This document shows positions 55,913-64,000 of a stretch of 64,000 nt of DNA, one piece after another; the stretch's first letter is position 1; each line of letters begins with the position of its first letter. Under the pieces are notes generated by a model. The model was given only the letters and a program-made list of their open reading frames with translations. It was not told where the DNA came from and did not search any database. Location of the stretch: contig CAJUMQ010000012.1 of the NCBI GenBank assembly GCA_910587035.1, forward strand, positions 1-64,000, written 5' to 3'. This stretch comes from an uncultured Desulfovibrio sp. Its GTDB lineage: Bacteria; Desulfobacterota; Desulfovibrionia; Desulfovibrionales; Desulfovibrionaceae. The translations under genes and the position numbers were made by a program.

Positions 55913-56049
55913 ATGCAGTCTATTTTGACTTTTTATTCATCCCGGCATGGGAAGTTCTTTTGTTCGTGAACAGGAAATGCACTCCATGAAATGGATGAGC
56001 ATGGCACACTGGAATTTCTTTTAGCCTAAACCATATCAGTTCTGGTCCG

Positions 56050-56196
56050 GGGCATTTGCCGATTGAAAATAGGCAAATGCGAGGCGCTTCTTCCGAAGCG
56101 CCCGCGCAAAATTGAGCGGGAAAAATTTAATTTTTCCGCGAAATGCCAGCGTATATGGTTGAAATGCGTAGAGCGTTCAACTGATGAATGCTCTAA
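56050..56196 (-). repeat. Structured intergenic repeat, copy R5
   Basis: Reverse complement of R1 along its length. Hairpins in plus coordinates: GCATTTGCC/GGCAAATGC around GATTGAAAATA (56052-56080), GCGCTTC-TTCC-GAAGCGC (56084-56101), GGAAAAA/TTTTTCC (about 56119-56137) and GTTGAAATGC/GCGTTCAAC (56158-56181). Faces R4 tail to tail at about 140 bp distance. Confidence 0.8.
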
Positions 56197-56253
56197 GATA
56201 TTGCATTTACCGGGGTTGGACTTATAGCGTTAAAGAACAAATGGCACAAGCGC

Positions 56254-56305
56254 CCTGGTCTGATGCAGTGTTTTTACTGCAGTAAAAACACTGCATCAGA
56301 CCAGG
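56254..56305. promoter_or_regulatory. Perfect 52-bp palindrome upstream of queF
   Basis: A 26-base arm (56254-56279, starting CCTGGTCTGATGCAGTG) is followed without any spacer by its exact reverse complement (56280-56305). The centre is ACTGCAGT. The right arm ends five bases before the GGAGG ribosome binding site of queF. In RNA it would fold into one long hairpin; in DNA it could be a cruciform or operator. No T-tract follows, so it is not a normal terminator, and no preQ1 riboswitch features are seen. Confidence 0.85.
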
Positions 56306-56321
56306 TTGAATGGAGGTCGGC

Positions 56322-56822
56322 ATGACCACACGCAGCAAAGACGATACCAGCGGACTCCATGCCCTGGGCTCAGGTTCAATGAACCTTTCTGGAGATGGCC
56401 CGGGGATTCATCTGCTGGAGGCTTTTCCCAACCGTTTTCAGGACAGGTTTTATGTTGTCAGCATTTCATTTCCGGAGTTCACATCTCTTTGTCCAGTAAC
56501 GGGCCAACCGGATTTTGGGACCATAGTGATGGAGTATATTCCGTCCAATTTATGTGTGGAATCCAAAAGTTTTAAATTGTATATGTTTGCCTATCGCAAT
56601 CATCAATCATTTATGGAGACAATAACAAACAGCATTCTTGATGACATGGTAAAATTGCTTGACCCTGCATGGTGCAGGATAAGAGGGCTGTTTGCGCCAA
56701 GAGGGGCCACACGCATCAATGTGTACGCCGAACATTTTGGAAAATTGAACGGGGAGAATGAAACCATGCTGAGGTCCGCAGTGGCAGCATGGAAAGCCGA
56801 GACTCATCCCCTGCTTCCCTAG
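56322..56822 (+). CDS. queF: preQ0 reductase QueF
   Basis: NADPH-dependent 7-cyano-7-deazaguanine reductase of queuosine synthesis, unimodular (type I) form, 166 residues. The catalytic Cys57 and Asp64 lie in FTSLCPVTGQPDFG; the QueF motif ESKSFKLY is at 80-87. The start at 56322 is set by GGAGG; an extension of four codons upstream is rejected. Other que genes are not in the window. Upstream palindrome may regulate it. Confidence 0.95.
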   Translation: MTTRSKDDTSGLHALGSGSMNLSGDGPGIHLLEAFPNRFQDRFYVVSISFPEFTSLCPVTGQPDFGTIVMEYIPSNLCVESKSFKLYMFAYRNHQSFMETITNSILDDMVKLLDPAWCRIRGLFAPRGATRINVYAEHFGKLNGENETMLRSAVAAWKAETHPLLP

Positions 56823-56891
56823 GAGGCAGGTTTGCACTGCAATAACGCATATTCGGGAGGCCAGATGGCAAAACTCTGGCAAAGCATATAA

Positions 56892-57917
56892 ATGTCCAAT
56901 TCCATACGTTCTCATCGCCGTGTGGCTGCTCTGGTTATCTGGGTGGCAGGGCTTATTCTTTTTATTTGCCTCGGTGTCTGGAATCTGGAAAGTAGCCGCA
57001 GGGATGCCGAAAACAGGCTTATCAGCGAAGCTGGCCGGGCCGCTTCCCAGCTTGCGAGCCTGCTTTCAGCATCTGTCCTGGAACCCGATGAAATATCTGT
57101 TCGCGCTGTTGTTTCCGGAGCCATGGATGATGACAGGATATACGCCATAAAAGTTGACAGTGACCACGGCATGATTGAAGGCCAGCGGCGCAACTATATG
57201 TGGGAGCCTGTGCCCTGGGACGATGAAATTGCTGAAAACTCGGTGCAGGGCATGAATACCTTCAAGGTGGATGGTCAGCCGGCTGGCACTGTAAATGTTT
57301 GGCTTTCGCCACGCCTGAATGATGAAGAGGACAGCCTGCTCGCAAATCGTGAGATCTTGCGTTTCATCCTCGCAGCTGCCATGTGGACTGGCGCTCTGTT
57401 GCTCCTGCTTTGGTATTGGGGGGATTTTCGCCGCTTTGGGAGTGCCCTGGGCGAAAAAACCGCCACACCCAGCGCCACCCCCCATACTGATGCCCTGGCC
57501 GCAGAAGGAAAAGCCAATGCAGCCGCCGCAAATTCCGAAAATGGCGATAATGAACCGGTGATAGACGCCCGCCTTGGGCGCAGGCATCAGCGCAGAAATA
57601 TGGATGCCTGGCTCGTCACCGCCGGCATGTTCCGGCAGACCTTTGCCAGGGGGCCTGCCCTTATCAGCAGATTGTATGCGGAGGGAGAGACTGCGGGGTT
57701 ATGCCATCTTGGCCGCATGCTGGAACAGGCCGCCCCGTGTGTCGGCGCATCAAGACTTGCCAGGGCCGCCCATAAAATGCAGGAAGCCCTGAATGATCCA
57801 GACTGCCAGGCAAGGGCAATGCCTGTGGAAGAATGCGCAAAGGCTCTGGATGAGGTCCTCAATGCACTTTGCGGCAATGGTCAATGGCGTTCCAAGCCAG
57901 GTAGCATAAGGAGCTGA
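56892..57917 (+). CDS. Two-helix membrane protein with periplasmic domain and Hpt-like C-terminus
   Basis: 341 residues. Helix 1 (about 11-28, VAALVIWVAGLILFICLG) and helix 2 (about 157-173, FILAAAMWTGALLLLLW) bracket a periplasmic sensor-like domain of about 125 residues. A low-complexity Ala-rich linker (about 190-220) leads to a cytoplasmic helical domain (about 235-330). The stretch GLCHLGRMLEQAAPCVGASRL resembles a histidine phosphotransfer (Hpt) core, but the HXXKG motif is not intact, so this is a tentative match. The gene sits 2 bp before ftsY and is probably co-transcribed with it. Not recognised as a named family. Confidence 0.5.
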   Translation: MSNSIRSHRRVAALVIWVAGLILFICLGVWNLESSRRDAENRLISEAGRAASQLASLLSASVLEPDEISVRAVVSGAMDDDRIYAIKVDSDHGMIEGQRRNYMWEPVPWDDEIAENSVQGMNTFKVDGQPAGTVNVWLSPRLNDEEDSLLANREILRFILAAAMWTGALLLLLWYWGDFRRFGSALGEKTATPSATPHTDALAAEGKANAAAANSENGDNEPVIDARLGRRHQRRNMDAWLVTAGMFRQTFARGPALISRLYAEGETAGLCHLGRMLEQAAPCVGASRLARAAHKMQEALNDPDCQARAMPVEECAKALDEVLNALCGNGQWRSKPGSIRS

Positions 57918-57919
57918 AC

Positions 57920-59278
57920 ATGGGATTTTTTTCCGCTGTCAAAAAATTCTTTGGTGCCAAGGATGAGGCCGACGCGCCAGCTCAGGATGCTGTCTCTACC
58001 CAGCAGCCAGAGGCACAGGTATCGGTTGCCCAGCATGCAGATGACAATGAGAATGATGCCTTGCTCGTGCGCCTGCGCTCGGTCGAACCCAGGCTGTCAA
58101 ACTGGCTGGAGATAATACTTGAAGATGTCCCTGTAACAAATGATCTGTTCTGGAACAGACTCAGATTTCTGCTATCGGCCCTGCAGGCTCCTCAGGACGA
58201 AACTGATGTTTTTCTAAAGGCGTTCCAGGACTGGCTTGAACGCATGGAATATTCCCATGTGGACGAATTCCGCTCCGAACTTCAATACCGCCTTGCGCTT
58301 GCGCTGGATCTTGAGGATGAGGAAGATGAGCGCAACCGTCTCATGCTCAAGCTCAGGGATGGACTCGCCCGAACCAGGGAGCAGTTGTCGCGGGGGCTGG
58401 ACAATCTGTTTTCAAGCCATGGGCAGCTTGACCAGCATTTCTGGGATGAGCTGGAAGAACTGTTTATCATGGCTGATCTTGGCTATGAGACATCCATAAA
58501 GATGGTGGAAAGACTCCGTGAAAGGGCGGCAAAGGAAAAGATTACCGACCCCCAGGCGGCGAGAGGGCTGTTGCGGCTGGAACTTGAGGAAATTTTCCGC
58601 CTGCCTCCCGGAATACGCGCAGTTAATAAACCGGAAGTTGTGCTGATGATAGGCGTTAATGGTGTTGGCAAAACCACCACCATTGCCAAACTTGCCTACA
58701 GGGAAAAACTTCTGGGCAAAAAAGTGCTCATTGCTGCAGCCGATACATTCAGGGCGGCAGCAGTTGAACAGCTGGGAGTCTGGGCAGACAGGGTAGGGGC
58801 AAGATTTCATGCTCGGGAACCCGGGGCCGACCCTGCATCTGTGGCATGGGAAGCCATGGACATAGCCCTGAGGGAAAACTTTGATATTGTTTTTATTGAC
58901 ACAGCGGGCCGGTTGCAAACCAAAGTGAATCTCATGGAGGAGCTGTCCAAAATCCGCCAGGTGATAGGGAAAAAACATCCGGGGGCGCCCCATCGCAACA
59001 TTCTTGTTCTGGATGCCACAACTGGTCAGAACGCACTCTCTCAGGCAAAACTCTTCAAGGATGCGGCGGGAGTGAATGAGCTTATTCTCACCAAACTGGA
59101 TGGCACCGCCAAGGGAGGAGTCGCCATCGCCGTTGCTATGCAGGAAAAGTTGCCAATAACCTTTGTGGGACTGGGTGAGAAAATGGAGGATTTGCGGCCA
59201 TTTAACGGAGATGACTTTGCCCGGGCTCTTGTGGGTGGCGACAAAAACGAATATGGAGCAGCCAAAGAAAGCAAATAA
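57920..59278 (+). CDS. ftsY: Signal recognition particle receptor FtsY
   Basis: SRP receptor GTPase that directs membrane proteins to the translocon. 452 residues: an acidic, Gln/Ala-rich N-terminal A domain (about 1-150), then the NG domain with [46 protein letters not shown] and [10 protein letters not shown]. It lies 2 bp after the membrane-sensor-like gene and about 570 bp before the S10 operon. Confidence 0.96.
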   Translation: MGFFSAVKKFFGAKDEADAPAQDAVSTQQPEAQVSVAQHADDNENDALLVRLRSVEPRLSNWLEIILEDVPVTNDLFWNRLRFLLSALQAPQDETDVFLKAFQDWLERMEYSHVDEFRSELQYRLALALDLEDEEDERNRLMLKLRDGLARTREQLSRGLDNLFSSHGQLDQHFWDELEELFIMADLGYETSIKMVERLRERAAKEKITDPQAARGLLRLELEEIFRLPPGIRAVNKPEVVLMIGVNGVGKTTTIAKLAYREKLLGKKVLIAAADTFRAAAVEQLGVWADRVGARFHAREPGADPASVAWEAMDIALRENFDIVFIDTAGRLQTKVNLMEELSKIRQVIGKKHPGAPHRNILVLDATTGQNALSQAKLFKDAAGVNELILTKLDGTAKGGVAIAVAMQEKLPITFVGLGEKMEDLRPFNGDDFARALVGGDKNEYGAAKESK

Positions 59279-59306
59279 TGTTTTTTTATTAATTTTATAA
59301 AAAAAC

Positions 59307-59335
59307 TTGACGATCCAGGATATTTAATCTAAATA
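59307..59335 (+). promoter_or_regulatory. Candidate promoter upstream of the S10 operon
   Basis: TTGACG, 17-bp spacer, TAAATA, in an A/T-rich stretch just after ftsY. The -10 match is weak (3 of 6), so this is tentative. Confidence 0.35.
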
Positions 59336-59723
59336 TCTTCTGCTTCACAATATGGAGCATTCCCTGAACGGCAGGGGAGAGCGTCATGGTACGCTCTTAT
59401 GCGCCTTATGCCAAAGGCAAAAGGTTTGACATTCGCAGGCGTTGCCAGATGCCTTGAGATGTCCAGCCGTTCCAGCCCAAGCGGAACCCGCCAATAGAAT
59501 TTCTGTTGGCTCCAGGGCTGTAAGGTTAAGGGTAAGACACCCTGGTGAGCCTGCATGGTTTAATGCCGGAGTACCGGTATATGCCGCGCCGGGCTTGGCT
59601 TTTTGATGACATTGTAAAATGTGTCAGAAAGCGAAATGAGCCATATGGTCGCGGTTTTTTTGTTTTTCGGCGCCGGAATGCCGGCATGGTCCCGCAATTG
59701 GCAGGGCGGGGCGGGTTAGTAAA

Positions 59724-59745
59724 ATTGGGATCAACCTGTCCCAAT
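59724..59745 (+). promoter_or_regulatory. S10 leader hairpin 1
   Basis: ATTGGGA-N8-TCCCAAT, perfect 7-bp stem, about 100 bp before rpsJ. Confidence 0.45.
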
Positions 59746-59778
59746 ATCCGGCTCTTTCGGGTTGGCTGCATTCTATGC

Positions 59779-59815
59779 CGGCCTGGGGAGTGCGCCAGAT
59801 TGCGGAAACAGGCCG
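59779..59815 (+). promoter_or_regulatory. S10 leader hairpin 2
   Basis: CGGCCTG...CAGGCCG, perfect 7-bp stem around a 23-base interior, ending about 30 bp before the rpsJ start. Together with hairpin 1 it could mediate feedback control of the operon. Confidence 0.45.
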
Positions 59816-59847
59816 CGGTCGGGCATCAATCAATGGAGCAGGCAATA

Positions 59848-60165
59848 ATGACGACAGTCAGCAGTGATCGCATTCGCATAAAACTGAAAGCCTATGATTA
59901 CCGCATACTGGACAAGGCAGTGGCGGAGATAGTGGACACGGCGCGCAACACTGGCGCAAGCGTTGCCGGTCCGATTCCGTTGCCAACAAATATCCACAAA
60001 TTCACAATCCAGCGATCTGTCCACGTCGACAAGAAATCCAGAGAGCAATTTGAAATGCGCATTCATAAGCGCCTCATGGATATTCTGGAACCAACACAGC
60101 AGACAGTCGATGCATTGGGCAAACTTTCACTGCCTGCAGGCGTGGATGTGGAAATCAAGCTCTAG
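59848..60165 (+). CDS. rpsJ: 30S ribosomal protein S10
   Basis: 105 residues: [19 protein letters not shown], then [40 protein letters not shown]. Binds 16S rRNA in the 30S head and, with NusB, takes part in antitermination. The ATG at 59848 follows GGAG at normal spacing; a longer upstream frame is rejected. First gene of the S10 operon. Confidence 0.97.
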   Translation: MTTVSSDRIRIKLKAYDYRILDKAVAEIVDTARNTGASVAGPIPLPTNIHKFTIQRSVHVDKKSREQFEMRIHKRLMDILEPTQQTVDALGKLSLPAGVDVEIKL

Positions 60166-60177
60166 GAAGTTGCAGTC

Positions 60178-60807
60178 ATGGCAGAAAAATTGGGAATTTT
60201 AGGACGCAAGCTGGGAATGACGCGGATTTTTGCCGATGATGGTTCGGCCCTGGCGGTGACCGTCATACAAGCCGGCCCATGCCCTGTGACTCAGGTGAAA
60301 TCCGAGGCAAAAGATGGTTACAATGCCTTGCAGATAGCTTTCTGGAAAACCACGGCCAAGCATGTCACCAAGCCGATGCAGGGGCATTTTGCCCAGGCAG
60401 ATGCCGGTCTTTACAGACACACGCGGGAAATACGCCTTGCGGGCGCTCCGGACAAAAAGCTTGGCGATGAGCTGACAGTGGAAATTTTTGCGCCGGGCGA
60501 AGTGGTCAAAGTGACAGGCAGGAGCGTGGGTAAAGGCTATCAGGGCCGTATGCGCCGCTGGAATTTTGCCGGTTCAAAGGATTCGCATGGTTGCGAAAAA
60601 GTGCATCGCAACAATGGCTCCATAGGCAATAACACCTTTCCCGGGCATGTGTTCAAGGGCCGTAAGATGGCAGGTCACTGGGGCGATGAGACGGTGACCG
60701 AGACAGGCCTGCTTGTGGTGGGCGTTCGGCCCGAGGACAATGTTATTCTTGTAAAAGGCACAGTACCTGGTCCCAAAAACGGCCTTGTGCTGATTCGCAA
60801 GCAGTAG
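60178..60807 (+). CDS. rplC: 50S ribosomal protein L3
   Basis: 209 residues. [15 protein letters not shown] at the start, then [20 protein letters not shown] and [23 protein letters not shown], which includes the loop reaching the peptidyl transferase centre. Among the first proteins to bind 23S rRNA. 12 bp after rpsJ. Confidence 0.97.
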   Translation: MAEKLGILGRKLGMTRIFADDGSALAVTVIQAGPCPVTQVKSEAKDGYNALQIAFWKTTAKHVTKPMQGHFAQADAGLYRHTREIRLAGAPDKKLGDELTVEIFAPGEVVKVTGRSVGKGYQGRMRRWNFAGSKDSHGCEKVHRNNGSIGNNTFPGHVFKGRKMAGHWGDETVTETGLLVVGVRPEDNVILVKGTVPGPKNGLVLIRKQ

Positions 60808-60816
60808 GGGAAGCTG

Positions 60817-61449
60817 ATGGCCACAGTCAAGATATATGATCAGCATAAACAGGAAAGCGGCGAAATACTGCTTGCTCCTGAGGTTTTTGAAATCGAGGCC
60901 CGCCCCGAGATCCTGAATTTTGTGGTCAGGGCGCAAATGGCTGCCAGGCGCAGTGGCACACACAATGCAAAAACACGGGCCCAGGTTTCCGGTGGCGGCG
61001 TGAAGCCATGGAAACAGAAGGGTACGGGCCGGGCGCGCGCAGGGTCCAACCGCTCGCCTGTATGGCGCGGCGGCGCTGTGATATTTGGCCCATCGCCAAG
61101 GGATTACAGTTTCAAGGTCAATAGCAAAATCAGGGCGCTTGCCCTGAAAATGGCTTTATCCAGCCGCCTTGCAGCCAATGATCTCATGGTGGTCAACCGA
61201 ATGGAAATTGCCGAGCCCAAGACAAAACTGTTCGCAGCCATTGCCAAAGACCTGGATTTGAATCGCGCGCTGATTGTTTTGCCACAAAAGGATGAAATGC
61301 TTATACGCGCAAGCAATAATATTCCTGGTCTTTCCATGACCACGCCAGACCAGTTAAACGTGCTGCAGGTATTGAAACACAAGCAGCTGGTGCTCTTGCA
61401 GGGCTCAGTTGAGCTAATTGAGGCGCGTTTTGCCGCGAGGGGGAAATAG
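60817..61449 (+). CDS. rplD: 50S ribosomal protein L4
   Basis: 210 residues with the exit-tunnel loop region RRSGTHNAKTRAQVSGGGVK, then WKQKGTGRARAGSNRSP. Binds 23S rRNA; in E. coli L4 also represses the S10 operon. Next to rplC (9 bp gap) and rplW, whose start follows directly after its stop. Confidence 0.97.
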   Translation: MATVKIYDQHKQESGEILLAPEVFEIEARPEILNFVVRAQMAARRSGTHNAKTRAQVSGGGVKPWKQKGTGRARAGSNRSPVWRGGAVIFGPSPRDYSFKVNSKIRALALKMALSSRLAANDLMVVNRMEIAEPKTKLFAAIAKDLDLNRALIVLPQKDEMLIRASNNIPGLSMTTPDQLNVLQVLKHKQLVLLQGSVELIEARFAARGK

Positions 61450-61740
61450 ATGGATTTATCAGATGTGCTTATAAAGCCCCGGCTGACCGAAAAGATAACC
61501 ATGCTGTCCGAAGATGCCAGACAGGTGGCTTTTATGGTTGATCCGCGCGCCAACAAAATTGAAATAAAAAAAGCGGTTGAAAAAGCCTTTGACGTGAAGG
61601 TTGAAGCTGTCAATATCATCTGTCGCAAACCGCGCCGGCGTATTCGCCAGGGCAGGGTGCGTGGACAGTACGAAGGCTTTAAAAAGGCCTATGTACAGCT
61701 TGCGGAAGGCAGTAAAATTGAGCTTTTTGAGGGGGTCTAG
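61450..61740 (+). CDS. rplW: 50S ribosomal protein L23
   Basis: 96 residues: [19 protein letters not shown], then [18 protein letters not shown] and the loop [20 protein letters not shown]. Sits at the exit tunnel, where trigger factor and SRP dock. Starts directly after the rplD stop. Confidence 0.97.
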   Translation: MDLSDVLIKPRLTEKITMLSEDARQVAFMVDPRANKIEIKKAVEKAFDVKVEAVNIICRKPRRRIRQGRVRGQYEGFKKAYVQLAEGSKIELFEGV

Positions 61741-61742
61741 AA

Positions 61743-62591
61743 ATGGCTGTGCGCAAGCTTAAACCCACTTCTGCAGGGCGCAGGTTCCAGACTGTGTCCG
61801 ATTTTGAGGAAATCACCCGCACCACCCCCGAAAAATCGCTTACCTCCGGCCTTTCCAAAAAGGCTGGTCGCAACAATCGCGGCCGGGTGACGAGCAGACG
61901 CCGTGGCGGCGGTGTGAAAAGGCTTTACCGCGAGATAGATTTCAAGCGCAACAAGAAGGGTGTGCCAGCCAGGGTGGCCGAGATCGAGTATGATCCCAAC
62001 AGGACAGCCCGCATTGCCCTGCTGCATTATGCGGATGGTGAAAAGCGGTACATTCTGGCACCGGTGGGTCTGAAACAGGGCGATGTGGTCATGAGCGGCA
62101 CAGATGCCCGCACCGGCCAGACTGCCGATATCAAACCTGGCAATGCACTGGAAATGTCCAAAATTCCTGTCGGTACAATCATCCACAATATTGAAATGAT
62201 GCCTGGCAGAGGCGGACAGATGTGCCGCTCGGCAGGTTCATATGCCCAGCTTATAGCTAAAGAGGGCAAGTATGCCCTGCTCAGGCTGCCATCTGGTGAA
62301 GTGCGCAAGGTACTTGCCAGCTGTGTGGCCACCATTGGCCAGGTTGGCAATCTTTCCAATGAAAATGTCTCCCTTGGTAAAGCCGGGCGCAACCGCTGGC
62401 TTGGACGCCGCCCAAAGGTTCGTGGTGTTGCCATGAACCCCATTGACCATCCACTTGGCGGTGGCGAAGGTCGCAGTTCCGGTGGCAGACATCCTGTCTC
62501 GCCATGGGGTATGCCGGCCAAGGGTTACAAGACAAGAGACAAGAAGAAGGCATCCACCAGGCTCATTATCAAGCGTAGAGGCCAGAAGTAG
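61743..62591 (+). CDS. rplB: 50S ribosomal protein L2
   Basis: 282 residues, slightly longer than the usual 273-277. [20 protein letters not shown] near the start, [20 protein letters not shown] in the middle, and the conserved C-terminal loop [20 protein letters not shown] with the His needed for peptidyl transfer. Two bases after rplW. Confidence 0.97.
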   Translation: MAVRKLKPTSAGRRFQTVSDFEEITRTTPEKSLTSGLSKKAGRNNRGRVTSRRRGGGVKRLYREIDFKRNKKGVPARVAEIEYDPNRTARIALLHYADGEKRYILAPVGLKQGDVVMSGTDARTGQTADIKPGNALEMSKIPVGTIIHNIEMMPGRGGQMCRSAGSYAQLIAKEGKYALLRLPSGEVRKVLASCVATIGQVGNLSNENVSLGKAGRNRWLGRRPKVRGVAMNPIDHPLGGGEGRSSGGRHPVSPWGMPAKGYKTRDKKKASTRLIIKRRGQK

Positions 62592-62599
62592 GAGAAAAC

Positions 62600-62884
62600 A
62601 TGCCAAGATCACTAAAAAAAGGTCCTTTTATTGATGCGACTTTGCAGAAAAAGGTGGATGCGGCAGTTGCCAGTAATGACAGGCGTGTTCTCAAGACCTG
62701 GTCGCGCCGTTCAACAATACTGCCGGAAATGGTTGGTCTGACTTTTGCTGTGCACAATGGCAAAAAGTTTGTGCCCGTGTTTGTGACCGAGAATATGGTT
62801 GGCCACAAACTTGGCGAATTTTCGCCAACCCGCACCTTCCATGGCCATGCCGCGGACAAAAAGGCAAAAGCCGTCAAGAAGTAG
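62600..62884 (+). CDS. rpsS: 30S ribosomal protein S19
   Basis: 94 residues: [60 protein letters not shown]. Lies in the 30S head beside S13. 8 bp after rplB. Confidence 0.97.
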   Translation: MPRSLKKGPFIDATLQKKVDAAVASNDRRVLKTWSRRSTILPEMVGLTFAVHNGKKFVPVFVTENMVGHKLGEFSPTRTFHGHAADKKAKAVKK

Positions 62885-62893
62885 GGTGAAGTG

Positions 62894-63232
62894 ATGGAAT
62901 CTAGAGCAATAGCAAGATATCAGCGTGTTTCACCACGCAAGGCGCGCCTGGTTGCCCGCAATGTGCAGGGCATGGCCGTAGAGGATGCCCTGAATCTCCT
63001 GCTTTTTACGCCCAACAAGCCTGCGGGAATAATTTATGGCGTTATGCGCAGCGCACTGGCCAATGCTGGCCAGATTGGCGGCATGGATCCGGATAATCTG
63101 GTTGTGAAAGAGGTCATGGTCAATGAAGGGCCGGCCTGGAAGCGTTTTATGCCGCGCGCCCAGGGCCGCGCAACCCGTATTCGCAAACGCACAAGCCATA
63201 TCACTGTAATTCTTTCCGAAGGGCGGGAATAG
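62894..63232 (+). CDS. rplV: 50S ribosomal protein L22
   Basis: 112 residues with the tunnel loop GPAWKRFMPRAQGRATRIRK. Starts MESRAIARYQRVSPRKARLV. GTG at 62891 directly precedes the ATG at 62894 in the same frame, so either could be used. Lines the exit tunnel with L4. Confidence 0.96.
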   Translation: MESRAIARYQRVSPRKARLVARNVQGMAVEDALNLLLFTPNKPAGIIYGVMRSALANAGQIGGMDPDNLVVKEVMVNEGPAWKRFMPRAQGRATRIRKRTSHITVILSEGRE

Positions 63233-63235
63233 ATT

Positions 63236-63877
63236 ATGGGTCAAAAAGTACATCCTTTTGGATTCAGGCTGGGATATAATAAAAATTGGCAGTCGCGCTG
63301 GTTCAGCAAAAAGGAATATCCGGCCTTCGTTTTTGAGGACAATAAAATCCGCTCTTTTGTAAAGAAGCTTCTTTATAATGCCGGAATTGCCAAAATCGAA
63401 ATCGAGCGCGCCGGCGGCAAAGTGCGTCTTATTCTTTCCACAGCCAGGCCAGGCATTGTCATTGGCCGCAAGGGTGTGGAAATTGAAAAGTTGCGCAATG
63501 ATCTGAAAAAGAGGTTTGGCAGGGAATTTTCCCTGGAAGTCAATGAAATCAGACGTCCAGAGATCGATGCCCAGCTTATTGCCGAAAACATAGCGCAGCA
63601 GCTTGAGCGTCGTGTCGCCTTTAGGCGCGCCATGAAAAGAACCGTCTCCATGGCACGCAAGTTTGGTGCTGAAGGCATTAAGGTAACCTGCTCGGGGCGT
63701 CTGGCCGGGGCCGAGATAGCAAGAACGGAATGGTACAGGGACGGTCGTGTGCCATTGCAGACCCTGCGGGCCAATATTGAGTTTGGCTTTGCCGAAGCCC
63801 ATACCACCTACGGCATAATTGGCGTAAAAGTATGGGTGTACAAGGGTGAAATACTTGATAAAGAGGTGGAACAGTAA
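63236..63877 (+). CDS. rpsC: 30S ribosomal protein S3
   Basis: 213 residues: [20 protein letters not shown], the KH domain with [20 protein letters not shown], and the C-terminal domain with [20 protein letters not shown]. At the mRNA entry channel. The stop overlaps the rplP start by one base (TAATG). Confidence 0.97.
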   Translation: MGQKVHPFGFRLGYNKNWQSRWFSKKEYPAFVFEDNKIRSFVKKLLYNAGIAKIEIERAGGKVRLILSTARPGIVIGRKGVEIEKLRNDLKKRFGREFSLEVNEIRRPEIDAQLIAENIAQQLERRVAFRRAMKRTVSMARKFGAEGIKVTCSGRLAGAEIARTEWYRDGRVPLQTLRANIEFGFAEAHTTYGIIGVKVWVYKGEILDKEVEQ

Positions 63878-64000
63878 TGCTTGCGCCCAAAAAAGTTAAA
63901 TATCGCAAATGGCAGAAGGGCCGTTTGCGCGGCCTGGCCACGCGCGGCGCTACCATAGCCTTTGGCGATATAGGTCTCAAGGCAATTCAGCATGGCCATT
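63877..64000 (+). CDS. rplP: 50S ribosomal protein L16 (partial, cut by window edge)
   Basis: 41 complete codons visible: [20 protein letters not shown], then [20 protein letters not shown]. This is the normal L16 N-terminus, following rpsC as in the standard S10 operon. The rest lies beyond the window. Confidence 0.95.
   Translation, partial: MLAPKKVKYRKWQKGRLRGLATRGATIAFGDIGLKAIQHGH

Larger units (their letters stand above)
55542..56321. other. 780-bp gene-free region with repeats R4, R5 and a 52-bp palindrome
   Basis: Longest gap in the window. It holds repeat copy R4 (55764-55912, +), copy R5 (56050-56196, -) facing it, and the perfect palindrome 56254-56305 next to the queF ribosome binding site. 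The 72-residue open frame at 55771-55989 lies inside R4 and is not taken as a gene. Between R4 and R5 (55913-56049) nothing recognisable was seen. Confidence 0.8.
59279..59847. other. Leader region of the S10 ribosomal protein operon
   Basis: About 570 bp after ftsY and before rpsJ. It contains a candidate promoter (59307-59335), several weak hairpins, and near the 3' end two stronger ones at 59724-59745 and 59779-59815. Open frames that extend rpsJ upstream (to 59545) are Arg/Cys-rich and not ribosomal-protein-like, so they are rejected. A leader this long would fit an operon controlled by L4-type feedback, but the structure does not obviously match the E. coli S10 leader. Confidence 0.55.

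Noticed and set aside
55771..55989. 72-residue open frame in the gap before queF
   Set aside because: It lies inside repeat copy R4 and continues past it; no start signal and no similarity to a known protein.
56206..56321. preQ1 riboswitch before queF
   Set aside because: The short preQ1-I pattern (small stem followed by an A-rich tail pairing into the loop) is absent; the region is taken up by the perfect palindrome.
59545..59847. Upstream extension of the rpsJ reading frame by 101 residues
   Set aside because: The extension is Arg/Cys-rich, S10 never has it, and a proper ribosome binding site lies at the ATG at 59848.

Overview
The window looks like chromosomal DNA of a Gram-negative anaerobe, most likely a sulfate- or sulfite-reducing deltaproteobacterium of the Desulfovibrio/Bilophila group. 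That placement is an inference from gene content (apolipoprotein N-acyltransferase, NikKMLQO nickel transporter, HydE, FlhG-like ATPase, arylsulfate sulfotransferase, one S10 ribosomal operon) and not from a marker comparison. Base composition and codon use look uniform throughout. No tRNA, rRNA, CRISPR array, transposase, integrase or phage gene was found.

Layout. 1-4.1 kb (+): a YbhG/YbhF-type ABC exporter pair without permeases, then an MscS channel. 4.2-9.0 kb (-): a complete branched-chain amino acid ABC operon, livJHMGF. 9.2-11.7 kb (-): der and an RluA-family pseudouridine synthase. 11.8-16.2 kb (-): arylsulfate sulfotransferase, DASS anion transporter, a glutaredoxin fusion protein and a GcvH-like lipoyl carrier, with a Crp/Fnr regulator divergent at 16.4 kb. 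17.3-22.8 kb (-): cheW, a surface-glycan glycosyltransferase candidate, mtnA, yceD, a LysE exporter, a GIY-YIG protein and a small membrane protein. 23.2 kb (+): a Sel1-repeat protein. 24.0-27.1 kb (-): gap, fba, hydE. 27.2-30.8 kb (+): nikKMLQO. 30.9-35.1 kb: AEC transporter (+), then DUF362, Fsr-like MFS and YkgJ-type proteins (-). 35.3-45.0 kb (+): a small Cys-rich protein, an M20 hydrolase, mnmG, a PilZ protein, a CorC-like CBS protein, lnt, prfB (programmed frameshift), a degenerate GGDEF protein and an FlhG-like ATPase. 45.3-46.7 kb (+): HU and dapA. 46.9-52.5 kb (+): two very large multi-domain glycosyltransferases. 52.7-55.5 kb (-): dnaJ, rpoZ and a UbiA-type prenyltransferase. 56.3-59.3 kb (+): queF, a membrane sensor-like protein and ftsY. 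59.8 kb to the end (+): rpsJ-rplC-rplD-rplW-rplB-rpsS-rplV-rpsC-rplP (rplP is cut by the window edge).

Functional links. livJHMGF and nikKMLQO are complete transport operons. The sulfotransferase/DASS/glutaredoxin/GcvH-like group with its divergent regulator looks like a regulated sulfur- or aryl-compound locus of unknown overall function. The two glycosyltransferases at 46.9-52.5 kb overlap and probably build a surface glycan.

Beyond genes, the strongest unexplained signal is a family of about 90-150 bp intergenic elements, with five copies found by eye (17.0, 22.9, 31.9, 55.8 and 56.1 kb, on both strands). They share a GTTGAAAT...ATTTCAAC hairpin near one end and, in three copies, a conserved TTTTCAATC loop near the other, while several stems keep pairing despite different sequences. 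A second is a spacer-less perfect 52-bp palindrome directly upstream of the queF ribosome binding site.
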